NCBI RefSeq assembly: GCF_932526225.1
Contig: NC_064039.1
Span: 15,084,139 to 15,148,138 of the forward strand
Length of the DNA: 64,000 bases
Source of the DNA: Nematostella vectensis
Taxonomy: Eukaryota > Cnidaria > Anthozoa > Actiniaria > Edwardsiidae
Direction: 5' to 3'
Shown piece after piece: positions 13,378 through 23,219 of this stretch. The notes under the pieces were generated by a model, which worked only from the letters and a program-made list of their open reading frames with translations, had not been told where the DNA came from and ran no database searches. The position numbers and the translations under genes are program-made. Each line of letters starts with the position of its first letter. Position 1 is the first letter of the stretch.

Positions 13378-16054
13378 TTACTTGTTTTTCCCCTGTGCTG
13401 TTTCACATAAACCAATTGAGGTCCCTTGTCCTTTTTCAACACTTCCATTGATACATGCATCATGAGAACCTTGTGAGCCTATTTTTGTAACAAATACCCC
13501 AGTTTGCCCCTTTGTGGACTTTATGATATTCACTGCAGTTTGAATCTTCCCCATTATCCCTCCTGTCACATCATGAAAGGCGAGGCTTGTTCCTATCGAT
13601 GCATTGACCTCACCCGTCTCCAGTATTCCAATATGATCAAGGAGCTTTGCACCTGTAATTGTAAAGGATTTTACCTGTTGTTACACAAAAAACATAATGC
13701 CCCATGCAAATGTTACTCACAGACAAAGCTAATATTGTATTAGTGGCTGAGGCACTGTCTGAAAAGGGCGTGTCTTCGTTATTAGGGTCTTCATTTTTCT
13801 TACCTCATGGAATGGTAAAACATGACCCTTGTCAAAGACAAATAATGTGAAAAAGGATAATTTTTCATATTATTATTTTGCTCAGATTCCAATTTGTTTT
13901 ATTTTTGTTTGTTTGTTCTTTTTTTTTTGGGGGGGGGAGGGGCTTCATTTTGTACACACCCAGAGGTATATGAGGTGAAATACGTTTGTAAAAAATATGG
14001 AGAAAATACAGGGAGCCCCCCCTCATCACTGCAGGGCTGGGGGTGCGGCTGCACTCCGCCTATTTTCACTTCGCTCATTTTCCCTCCAACTATTTTAACT
14101 TTGCCTATTTTGTTTATTGTTTTTCTAGATTAGTATCACAATATAACATAGCTACAAGTTAAGTAGGTTATTTTTCACCCATCCATATGTTTTTACCTTG
14201 TTTTTCGGGAGGTCTGTCGAATACTCCATCAACATTGGTAAGGAACACTACTCTGTTGGGTCTCTGTTCCTTGACAATTTGCTTACAAAATAACACAGTA
14301 CATATCAGCCTAATGATAACAGCCAAATGTTTTGTTTATGCAGATGTGGATCCAACATTCTTACAATGGGGTAGGTTAGAGGAGCTAGACATCGATATAT
14401 CAACCCCAACCCCCCCTCCACCCCACCAAAAAAATCTGGTCAGATGAATAATTGCTAAGAATAAGGAACAAATTTAAATAAATTTCACTACAAAGTTGAT
14501 AGGCCAAGATTGTCTTCATTAAGTATGCATTTCAACAAATTGTTTACCTCTATAATTTTGTCTCCACTTAGAATGAAGCATCCAATTTGATTATCAAGCA
14601 CACAATCACCATGAATCACTGGCACAAAGCCAGCTTCCAGTAAATCAATCATTTGATTGACAGCTGATGAAGTGACATGACCACCAGATGTCCTCCAAGA
14701 GCCACATGGCTATAATATATAAACCATTTAGACATATGGTCATGTATCTCAAAAAATTGCTCTGTAAGGCGATCAAATTGATCTATCAGCACTAATCAAA
14801 TGCATAATTGATGCTTGTATTAAGCAAAAGCTGCTATTCATTGCTATATTCAGGCACTGATTGAGGACAATAATAAAATTGCAATGCATTTATTGTGTGG
14901 GATATATTCCATTTCAGATAATATAATTGCCCCAGTCATTTTTTTTTTTCATCTCTTTCATGTATCATGTTATCAATTGTTATCAATTACTATCAATTCA
15001 TTTGGTGCATCCCAGACATAAATTACTTATCGTTTTATTTCAATTAAGTTATATGATTATTAGATTATATGTTATTAGATCACTAAAATCAATTTCTTTC
15101 AATTAGAATTTCGATTATCAATTGTTATGAATTGATAAATGCTATTAATTTCTATTAATTCTATCGATTCTTCCATCAATTCACTCACCTGAATATTGAT
15201 TATCAATAGGCTATTCCAGCTAGTTTGTGCACACATTACCATAGAAACCTACCTCAACTACCAGAATGCAGCGCGCGCGTTTTTAAGCTTGCACCAAACA
15301 AAGCGTGCACTGCATGCCAGTAGTTGAGGTAGGTTTCCATGGTGAGTGTGTGCATGCTTATAGCTGGAATGGCCTTTTATATCAATCAACTGATAATCAT
15401 TTAGAGATTGATATCAATTATTGGCTACATCTGAATAAAATCACATGACTTACAGAAAGAGCCACTGCTGGAATCCCTTGCTCTACGAACACCTCACACA
15501 CTTTATGCAACAGCTTTTAAAAAAACAATAGTACAATTTGTGCCAATTCTAAATGAATGAAAACTCAAGTCTTAAAATAAATAACAAAAGTTGAAACTGA
15601 ATTGCAGATGAGAATGGGCAGTGTAAAATTAAGAGCTTACCTTTGTTACAGAAAGCCTTGTCTTCACAAAACCAGCTTTCCCGCGTATGGGGTCATCTCC
15701 AAGACCTTTGGCTATCCCATACTTATGGGCCTGGAAATGACCGAACGACCTGCAAACAGAAGACAACCGGCCATTGCGCGTCGCTCTAAAGCTTATCAGA
15801 ATCCTTCCAAGTTCTTAACAATTATTCTTTGTTTTGGATTGATAAATGGTAGCCGTTTTGGGCATACGTTACTCCCCGGCTTCGGGTATCTTAGAAAAAC
15901 GTACTTACCCGGCTCCATGAATGAGTACACATTTCCCGACTAGCTTCGAGACGACTTTGGCGGCTGCCTCGATAGAAGAAAGATCAAATGTTTCAAATGT
16001 ATTCTTATCAGTAATTGCACATCCTCCTAGCTTGATGGCGACCTCTAACGGCAT
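13378..16054 (-). CDS. IPK: Isopentenyl phosphate kinase
   Basis: Six exons in transcript order: 16054-15909, 15749-15641, 15513-15454, 14709-14548, 14281-14197 and 13652-13378 (stop TAA 13380-13378). All have GT-AG borders and consistent phase, for 278 residues. The start is MPLEVAIKLGGCAITDK, the Lys/Gly-rich nucleotide-binding start of the amino-acid-kinase fold. Then follow HGAGSFGHFQAHKYGIAKGL with the family's conserved His in GSFGH, VIHGDCVLDNQIGCFILSGD, RVVFLTNVDGVFDRPP and HDVTGGIMGKI. IPKs phosphorylate isopentenyl phosphate with ATP to make IPP, first found as the last step of the archaeal mevalonate route and later in plants and some animals. The C-terminus (about 45 residues after IMGK) is Gly/Ser-rich and less typical. 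The gene is convergent with BLTP3; a role in isoprenoid salvage is inferred. Confidence 0.93.
15209..15374. mobile_element. Palindromic MITE in IPK intron
   Basis: The left arm (ggctattccagctag...accatagaaacctacctcaacta) is mirrored by tagttgaggtaggtttccatgg...tagctggaatggcc, around a GC-rich centre with gcgcgcgcg. It is about 166 bp and non-coding, in the intron between exons 15513-15454 and 14709-14548. Confidence 0.7.
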
Positions 16055-16270
16055 TAGAACAGCTCATCTACAGCAGTTTTGCAATGGATGCAACAAACTC
16101 TAACAAGTGTGGTTTTGATCAGTTTGTTTGTTTGTTTTTGAGTAACTCCGCTGGCCAAGACTAAGTAAGGCCGCTGGCTGACAAAAAAGATCAGGATGGA
16201 ATAAAGTAACGTGAAGAAGTGAAATGAATAAACCGATTAAATGGATAAACCGATTCTAGTAAGAAAAAAA

Positions 16271-16272
<2 letters not shown>

Positions 16273-16362
<90 letters not shown>
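16273..16362. repeat. (AT)n microsatellite
   Basis: About 90 bp of pure AT dinucleotides just left of the hammerhead-bearing palindrome. A second AT tract is at 16577-16634. Confidence 0.95.
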
Positions 16363-16366
<4 letters not shown>

Positions 16367-16456
16367 GATGGTTGAAGGCTTTCATAGAAAGTGCTCAATA
16401 CTCGAAAGTAGAGCGGTGTATAGTGTTGGTTTGAGAAAAATACAAACTACATAGGT

Positions 16457-16499
16457 TTCCCTACAGGTCTGTTTCGTGGTTGCCCACTCATCAGGGGAT
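16457..16499 (-). ncRNA. Second hammerhead motif, opposite strand
   Basis: The left palindrome arm read on the minus strand gives CTGATGA (16494-16488), the same GTGG-GCAA-CCAC helix II, GAAA, and short helix III, with UA|G cleavage predicted between 16462 and 16461. Helix I has about four pairs (TCCC with GGGA). Confidence 0.75.
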
Positions 16500-16541
16500 T
16501 TCCCTGATGAGTGGGCAACCACGAAACAGACCTGTAGGGAA
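16499..16541 (+). ncRNA. Hammerhead ribozyme motif, short helix III
   Basis: The conserved core is complete. Helix I strand TTTCC is 16499-16503 and CTGATGA is 16504-16510. Helix II is GTGG/CCAC (16511-16514, 16519-16522) with loop GCAA. GAAA is 16523-16526. A tiny helix III, ACAG/CTGT, has loop AC (16526-16535), followed by A17 (16536) and helix I strand GGGAA. Predicted cleavage is between 16536 and 16537. The very short helix III is typical of hammerheads in Penelope-like elements and retrozymes. Activity is not shown by sequence alone. Confidence 0.8.
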
Positions 16542-16572
16542 ACCTATGTAGTTTGTATTTTTCTCAAACCAA

Positions 16573-16641
<69 letters not shown>

Positions 16642-16659
16642 TACCAGAACATTGGTACG

Positions 16660-16793
16660 AGGGGGAAAGGAAGGGGGAGAGGTGCGCAGTCTTATGGATA
16701 AAGAATAGTTTCGAAGATTCCTTAATAAGAAATGACCCACTTTTTGGCCTCCAAGGGTGGAGGGGGGGGGGGGGGGGGCGCCTGACATTTATT
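16660..16793. mobile_element. Fragment of 'gcgcgtacccagg' element family
   Basis: It contains gtgcgcagtcttatgg, attccttaataagaaatgac and ccactttttggcc followed by a G-run and gcgcctg. The same blocks occur at 23070-23219, 35779-36774 (interrupted), 40545-40700, 44693-44782 and 48025-48115. Confidence 0.65.
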
Positions 16794-17023
16794 TATTTTT
16801 TTATTTGTGTTATTGAATCGCATATTTATGCATTTTTAAAAACTCAATCTTTAATCTTTTTTGTTTACAACTATTTACACCAAAGAAATGTGCTTGCAAA
16901 ATACAACTGCGTGTAAAATATTACCTTGCCCTCCGGGTAATTAAAAGAAAATCCCGAATTTAAAGACGCTTTACAAACGCAACAGCTAAAAACGTCAACG
17001 AGAGTTCCTATGTGTTTTAGTGT

Positions 17024-18931
17024 TTATTTTTCTTTGAGGGCATCCTTGGCCTCATGCTTTTTCCTCAAGTGCTTGTTCATGTTACCGATCTGCGTGAACT
17101 TGAGCCCGCACTCGGGGCACGTGAACGGCTTGATGCCGGTGTGTGTACGCTCGTGCTTTTTGACCGTTGATTGATCAGCGAATTTCTTGTTGCAAATGGG
17201 GCACTGAAAGGGCTTCTCTCCTGTGTGCGTGCGCATGTGGTTCTTTACCGCTGAAGAATGAGAGAAACCGCGTTCGCATACCTCGCACTTGTAAGGCTTC
17301 TGTCCAGTGTGGACGCGTTTGTGTGACTCCAGACCGCTTGACTGTGCAAAAGGCCGCCCGCATATAGGACACTTGAATGGCTTTTCTCCAGTATGTACTC
17401 TTTGGTGGGTTTTGAGTGTGAATGCGCGCGCATACTTCTTACCGCATACACCGCAGATATTCTCTCGGTTTGATTCTGAATGCACAGACGAAGGCTTTAC
17501 AGGCGGTGCACTTTCCATGGTCTCAGAAGGTGCACGTGAACTTCCCACAACATCTACAATTTCATCCACGTCGACAGTCTGAATCGGAAGACCATCGCCC
17601 AGTATTCTACCGTCAACCACTGCCTCGCCCACTTCAGAGCTGTATCCTCCGTTTTCCATCTGACCATTGGTTATTGGCGTAAAGCCGTTAGCCAAGGTAT
17701 GCTCCGCGGTATAGTATTGAGGGTCGGCCGGGTGGGTAAGAGGATGATACCTCTGCTTGTGGTCGAATGATGATCCCATGTGCACCTCAGTACTCAAACT
17801 GTCGTATCTCTTATACTCCGTGGGCGGGTTACATATCTCGTACTCCTCTCCATTAGAAAAGGGGATGAGTTTGGCCGCCCGGAACATGGCCGTGACGCTG
17901 GGGTACGCCCACATGTAACCACACCCTTGACTGGAGTAGGAATGTACATCCAGCATTGGCTTAGGGCGGATGGCAGTAGGGTGCATTGAGGCGATCTGTG
18001 CTGGATTAGAGTCTCTCATCCAGTAATATGGATTAGGCCCCAATGGATGATTTGGGAGGGTTGGGATGACTCCATGTACGGCCGCTGTGTAAGGATCAAG
18101 GACTCCATTGTATAGCGGGTACGGTAGAAATGGTATTTGCCGTTGCATCCCCATGGCCCCGGATGGGTAAGGTGCCGTTACACTTGTTGTTGGTTTTTGA
18201 ATGACGTAGGTTTCTGTTGAACCGTTCGCGTTCGCATGCCCGTAGTGCATGGGTGCCTTCTCGTTGGTGTCTTGGCTTGTTGTGTCTGAAGAGACGTAAG
18301 CGTCCGGAGAGTACGAGGCCCCGGGCTTCAAGCCTTGGCGACCATCGTAAAGGTCTGGCTGCCACATATTAAACGGGTTGAATCTCTGAGCATGAGCGAC
18401 ATCCACACAGGAAGTAGTTGTGAGTCTTGGATCACATTGAAATCCTGTAAAGGAGTTCAGTGGTAACTCAGCGTCCTTGATTTTCTTCTTTTGGTCTTTA
18501 ATAGGCCCACTTAGTTCATCGCTTCTTTGACTTTGAGCATAGGTTTCTCTTGCCGTCTTGTCTTTACATCTCTTAGCTTGATCCTCAGTGATGAACTTAT
18601 ACCGTGGAATCTTGAATTCATTAGAAGCCTGACTCATCTCTAGGTACCTGCGCGTCACCAGCGGGCTTGAGTCTGGAGAAAACGTGTACTTGGTAAAGAA
18701 AGGTTGACTTTCTAGCACCGGTGACGCCTTAGCGTCATCTCCACCACTCGCTTCCTGGCCAGCAATCAGAGATTCCGTAGAATTAGCTGTCTCTTCATCC
18801 TTTGGTGAAAAGGTGTTTTCCTGGCTCGATGAGTTTTGAAAGGGTATAACCCAGGGATTGTAGAGAACTGGGGGGAGGGGGTCTTTGGTAGAGAAGGGGC
18901 TCCCAGGTACGCCATTGAAGCTGGGCTTCAT
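17024..18931 (-). CDS. Five-finger C2H2 zinc-finger protein
   Basis: One open exon of 635 residues starting at the first ATG (18931-18929, MKPSFNGVPGSPF). The open frame extends nine codons further up to a TTG, but no earlier ATG exists. Five canonical C2H2 fingers occupy about residues 493-626 (CGVC..H, CPIC..H, CEVC..H, CPIC..H, CPEC..H), joined by TGEKPF/TGQKPY/TGIKPF linkers, with HLRKKH closing the last. Such arrays bind DNA, so a nuclear transcription factor is likely. The 490-residue N-terminal part is Ser/Pro/Tyr-rich with a Lys-rich patch (KDQKKKIKDAE) and no domain I know; I cannot name an orthologue. A likely 3' splice site (tttttcag) ends at 19022, so the 5' UTR is probably spliced to an upstream exon. 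An AATAAA overlaps the stop codon (17028-17023) and others lie near 16790-16806. Confidence 0.88.
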   Translation of the reverse strand: MKPSFNGVPGSPFSTKDPLPPVLYNPWVIPFQNSSSQENTFSPKDEETANSTESLIAGQEASGGDDAKASPVLESQPFFTKYTFSPDSSPLVTRRYLEMSQASNEFKIPRYKFITEDQAKRCKDKTARETYAQSQRSDELSGPIKDQKKKIKDAELPLNSFTGFQCDPRLTTTSCVDVAHAQRFNPFNMWQPDLYDGRQGLKPGASYSPDAYVSSDTTSQDTNEKAPMHYGHANANGSTETYVIQKPTTSVTAPYPSGAMGMQRQIPFLPYPLYNGVLDPYTAAVHGVIPTLPNHPLGPNPYYWMRDSNPAQIASMHPTAIRPKPMLDVHSYSSQGCGYMWAYPSVTAMFRAAKLIPFSNGEEYEICNPPTEYKRYDSLSTEVHMGSSFDHKQRYHPLTHPADPQYYTAEHTLANGFTPITNGQMENGGYSSEVGEAVVDGRILGDGLPIQTVDVDEIVDVVGSSRAPSETMESAPPVKPSSVHSESNRENICGVCGKKYARAFTLKTHQRVHTGEKPFKCPICGRPFAQSSGLESHKRVHTGQKPYKCEVCERGFSHSSAVKNHMRTHTGEKPFQCPICNKKFADQSTVKKHERTHTGIKPFTCPECGLKFTQIGNMNKHLRKKHEAKDALKEK

Positions 18932-20312
18932 CTCTAGGAAGAGTGCGATATTATCCAACTAGTCGTCTCACGAAAAATGACGTCTAACCAGCTAAACTCT
19001 GTTGCTTAGGATCTTGAAAATCTGAAAAATAATTAAAAATGATAATAAAAGGTGTATTGTTAAGTACTTATCATAGCATTAGCAAATTAATACGTCCTTT
19101 TCCAAGAAATACTCAGAAAACAAAGTTATTCAGTTAGAGGGAAAATTCGAAAAGAATACACAAGATTTATGGATTTTAAAATAACCACAGGTAGCCAAAG
19201 CTCCGTATTTGTGTCTATTGATCTTACGGTAAACATTTTACGAAACACACAAAAAGTGAAAAATGAAAAAAATACTGAAAATAAAAATGTAGTTTAGTAT
19301 TGTGTTTATTTTCACATTTTACGTGTTCTCTGGCCATATCAAAGCGTCTTTGGTGTTTTTAAGGAATCCCGATTCAAACAAACATGAATTGTTTCAAACA
19401 TATTATCGACTGTTAAAAACGCGACAGTAAAAAAATATTGACGCAATGGATTTCAGTATGGAGTAACCGTAAGCACATTGCCGACATACCAGTTTTTTTA
19501 TCATAAGAAATGTAAAAAGAAGCTAAAATGTAAAAAGAAGCTCAAAAAATGATAGCAAAACACTTTGCAAAGCAGATAAATGGCTTTCTGTTGGTGACAT
19601 ACCAAGCAGAACAGAGACCGTAAGAAAAGCTTTTAAAATGACGCAATTTTAAACCTCGCCCAACAACGCTTGGAGATCAGTAAATTCACATTCCTGCATG
19701 CGAAGCGAATTTATAGCAGAAACCGAGCATGATACTCATTCATAACGCTCTACTTTCAGCTACGACCACAAAATGGCAACATCAACGATCATCAAAAAGT
19801 CAAAAACAGAGTGATACTATGCAAATGCTTAGTGTGTTTATTTTTTTTAGCAAAGCACAAACCCAATGATTAGGTGCTATTATATCGTTCTTTGTTCGCA
19901 TCTCATAGCTTATTGCTCATACGAGAAGATTTCACATCAATAAAGCTAGTCTTACCTTACGTGACCTGTTTCACTGTGATTGTGCTATGTACGCTATTTA
20001 TAGTCCCGGGAAAGTGGCCTGAGAATGGCAGAGCAAGCCCATTATACCTATTGTGTATTAATAGTGATACAAGGAAACTCGGTAAATGGAGGAAAATTAT
20101 ACCATTTTTATAAGAAAGTCTAATTTCAGTTGAGGCTGGGTCGTTCTTATTTTTGGAGCAGTCGATTAATGTTTAATGTATATATATAAAATATTACACC
20201 TATGAATTATTAGACACTTACACAAAAGGTCAATATCAGTATATCAACGTTTAAAAAAGGTTGTTATTATTAAAACACAATTCGATTCTGAATTATAGAA
20301 CGCATCAAACTG

Positions 20313-20645
20313 CAGGCCCATACCCAGGATTTATCGAAATCCAAAAAAGTGAACCTAATTTTTCCCGGGGGGGGGGGGGGGGGAGGGCGAGGAGAGAAAT
20401 CTCTGATAAAAATCTAACCACCTCCGAAAGAACAAAAAAGGATTTTTTTTATGCCTTTGCAGTATCTCTACGGGACGTTTATTGTCGGATCTGGCTACAT
20501 ACCAGAGTGATCTAGCTTATGATTTTGATTTTTGTCTGCAAATAACATGTCTATTGAGAACCAAAAGTGGACCTTCGGTTGTTATGGGGGGATGCGTTCG
20601 CTCCCCCTGCACCCCCCCCCCCCCCCCCCCCCCCCCTGGGCCTGG
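20313..20645. mobile_element. TIR element, copy of the 4713-5028 family
   Basis: It begins gcaggcccatacccaggat and ends with a C-run and ctgggcctg. Internal blocks match 4713-5028 nearly base for base (tctgataaaaatctaacc, gttcgctccccc). Long G and C homopolymers have expanded. Confidence 0.75.
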
Positions 20646-20879
20646 ACTGATAAAGCAAAATTTGGCTACTATCTGAGCATCGGCATGTTCTTAACATGGT
20701 GAAATCTCAGGCTGGACGTTCTTAGAAAGATTCTCTTTTTTTTTTGATAATATTTCTTTCCCGGGATTTGCTATTGTTGCAGGATTTTGTGGTCCAAACG
20801 TGGCTAAACACGTCTATGTCATAAATAGTACAGTTACATGGTTTCGATTCATTTTTATCGCTTCTAGCCGTTTCTTGAC

Positions 20880-21130
20880 TCAAGCAGGGGCGGTAAGGGT
20901 TATTCGTGATCCGTGAATGGCCGTTTTTGTTTATCGTGAATCGTGAAAAGGACAAATTAAAATATTGAACCGTGATTGCTACCTTCGACGTATTCGTGAA
21001 TGGCGAGATTTGATCAACGTGAATCGTTGCTCTTTAAAAATCGTGAATCGTGATTTCCGATTAATGATTGATCGTTGTCGTCAGTTTATCGTGAAACGTG
21101 ATTTCCGATTTTTGAAACTCGTTAAACGTG
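20880..21130. repeat. Degenerate 'cgtgaatcgtga' repeat
   Basis: The words atcgtgaatcgtga, atcgtgaaacgtga and gtgatttccgatt recur about ten times with drift. It opens with the MITE-like caggggcggtaaggg. No protein is encoded. Confidence 0.55.
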
Positions 21131-21290
21131 CAGCCCTGTTCAAGATCGAGGCTCGAGGAAATTGTTTAAGAAATCCATATTCCCTGTCCTTTTTGTATCA
21201 TCACATCAAAAACGGATTCGAAAACTATTTAGACTTCAGACGCCTGGGGCAGGTTTTCGTCGCGCGCCGGAGACACCATATACCCTGCTA

Positions 21291-21478
21291 TGAATCAACA
21301 CAAGGTTGAAAAAGTATGTTAAACGCCTCTCTGAAACAGAGTGGTTGCGCTGACGTTTCGAGCGTTAGCCCTTCGTAGGATCTTTTGCTCCGACGAAAGG
21401 CTAACGCTCGAAACGTCAGCGCAACCACTCTGTTTCACAGAGGCGTTTAACATACCTTTTCAACCTTGTGTTCATTCA
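21291..21478. mobile_element. Long palindrome with 'cgaaacgtcagc' arms
   Basis: The arms tgaatcaacacaaggttgaa and, later, gcgctgacgtttcgagcgtt are mirrored by aacgctcgaaacgtcagcgc and the closing caaccttgtgttcattca. The centre is about 15 bp (aggatcttttgctcc). It is probably a dispersed foldback element. Confidence 0.75.
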
Positions 21479-21879
21479 TACCTTGTCTACACCACGCCTA
21501 CGAAGACCATCTAGTTTTTCTAGTTATACCATATACCCTGGTTCCAGAGCCTCGAACGTCTATTTATTTGCCACGAAATAGAGAGACGTTCGAATCTGCG
21601 AACAGGAGGAAGGGGAAATTTTGTCAATTTAAAAAAACATTGATTTCTCTATCATCAGTAATGACATAAAAGCAATCAACTTGTTTCACGATGATATTGT
21701 GTAACGATCTGTTTTTAAATATTTTTTTATGGTGAAAGAGTATTTATAGTATGAATTTAAACAACAATTATATCTTTTAAATATCATCTAACTCATGCAT
21801 CATCTAGCGAAATAAAATTACGATTCGAGAAGTTAAATGAGGCAGATGCTGCGACAAGCAGAAAAGAGTTGTTACGTAG

Positions 21880-22170
21880 TTTGTATCGTGAACTATGGCT
21901 TCTCGTGACTCTGGCCGTTTTTTCAGTACAGTTGCACAGGTTTCTGAGATGATTCTGCTATTAAACAGGTCCAGAATTTAGTACAGTTGCAATTGTCACC
22001 CATAAAGTCACGTAATCTCTTAGCGCAAGTCATGCTGTTTCACTATAGTTTGTATCCTGTGAAATATGGCTTCTCTTGACTCTGGGCGTTGTTTTTTTTT
22101 TTTTTCAGGAGGTGCAGTTGCACAGGTTTCCGTGATGATTATGCTATGCAGACAGGACTAGAATTTGGTG
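21880..22170. repeat. Two diverged direct copies, about 165 bp apart
   Basis: The blocks gtttgtatc.tgaa.tatggcttctc.tgactctg, cagttgcacaggtttc, tgatgatt.tgctat and ccagaattt occur near 21886-21985 and again near 22048-22155. No gene is seen. Confidence 0.5.
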
Positions 22171-22473
22171 AGCTGTCGTAAGGAGGGGTTGCCCCCCCCC
22201 CCCCCCCCCCCGCCTCCCTCACCTTACCCCCTTTAGGAGCTAAAACCCACAGATTAACCTCCTGCCATGTCTTATATATTCACCTTTTGAGGGAATCTGA
22301 ATCCACCCTCTTCTCTATAACCACACCGGTCAACACAACGGTCACGAATCGAGTACAATCGAGGATTGTTATTTTGTATTAGTGGTGAATAACGCAGGCG
22401 CATGCGCGTGGTATGGCGGAAACAAACACAATCATAGTGTTTGTGTTGAATCGTTCGAGTCAAGTTACGAAAC

Positions 22474-23219
22474 AGGCGCGTACCCAGTAGGCGTATTTAG
22501 ATTGTGCTCGGCTTTTGAGCAACTTTTGGCGTTTTGGACAACTTTTCGTAGGACCAGCAGCGGCAACTTTTGCCTTCCTTGGAACTTTTGAGCAACAAAT
22601 TGGTATAAAATCGATCCAAACCATCAAAAAGTTCGTTATTTCATCTAAAAATGGCCCTGGACAGTCCCCTTAATAGCTGCTGTCCTTGACAGCGGCTATT
22701 ATAACGGGCGTTTAAATATCCAGCGGTTATATCGAGGTTGCAAGGGACGCTGGGGCAACTCTCATTAAACCCATCACAAGCGCATCGATCTCTAGAAAAC
22801 GTAAAATTCGCGAGAATGAAGGAAAAAAACAGGCAACGAAAAAGCGGTCCATACACCTAGCATTTTGTAGCGGAGAAAGGTAATAGTTTGCGTTGCAATT
22901 CTTGTAGCGAGAGCAAACGACTCTAAAGAGCGAGCAACTTTTCTAATTTCTGTCGGCAGCTTTTGGATATATTAGCAATTTTAGAGCAACTTTTGGCTAT
23001 ATTTTCAAGCAACTTTTTTCAAGCAAATTTAATAGCACAATCTAAACATGCCTAGTACCCCAGGATTGACTATGGGGGGGGGGGGGGGGTGCGCAGTCAT
23101 AGGTATCCTATGGACAATGCATAGCATTTGAGGATTCCTTATAATAAGAAATGACCCACTTTTTGGCCACCAAGGGGGGGTGCGCGCGCACCCTGCGCAC
23201 CCCCCTGTGTACGCGCCTG
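22474..23219. mobile_element. 'gcgcgtacccagg' element split by an inner transposon
   Basis: The left end caggcgcgtacccag (22474-22487) resumes after the inner insertion as gtaccccaggattgactatg and ends with cctgtgtacgcgcctg (to 23219). The right half carries the shared blocks gtgcgcagtcatagg and ataagaaatgacccac. Confidence 0.75.
22488..23054. mobile_element. hAT-like non-autonomous element with 8-bp target repeat
   Basis: The inverted ends are taggcgtatttagattgtgc and (reversed) taggcatgtttagattgtgc. The flanks are gtacccag on the left and gtaccccag on the right, a near-perfect 8-bp target duplication, as left by hAT transposases. Inside are repeats of agcaacttttgg and no transposase. Confidence 0.7.

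Larger units (their letters stand above)
16419..16579. mobile_element. Near-perfect 161-bp palindrome between AT tracts
   Basis: The arms run from tatagtgttggtttgagaaa to the centre near 16499 and mirror almost without mismatch. Each arm contains a hammerhead motif pointing outward on its own strand. AT microsatellites border it on the right and, after 56 bp, on the left. It may derive from a Penelope-like element or a retrozyme, both known to carry such ribozymes. Confidence 0.85.

Noticed and set aside
16191-16788. YIYIYI ORFs around 16.2-16.8 kb
   Set aside because: AT dinucleotide repeats.
18932-18958. Start of the zinc-finger ORF at 18958
   Set aside because: That codon is TTG; the first ATG is at 18931, and nothing suggests non-ATG initiation.
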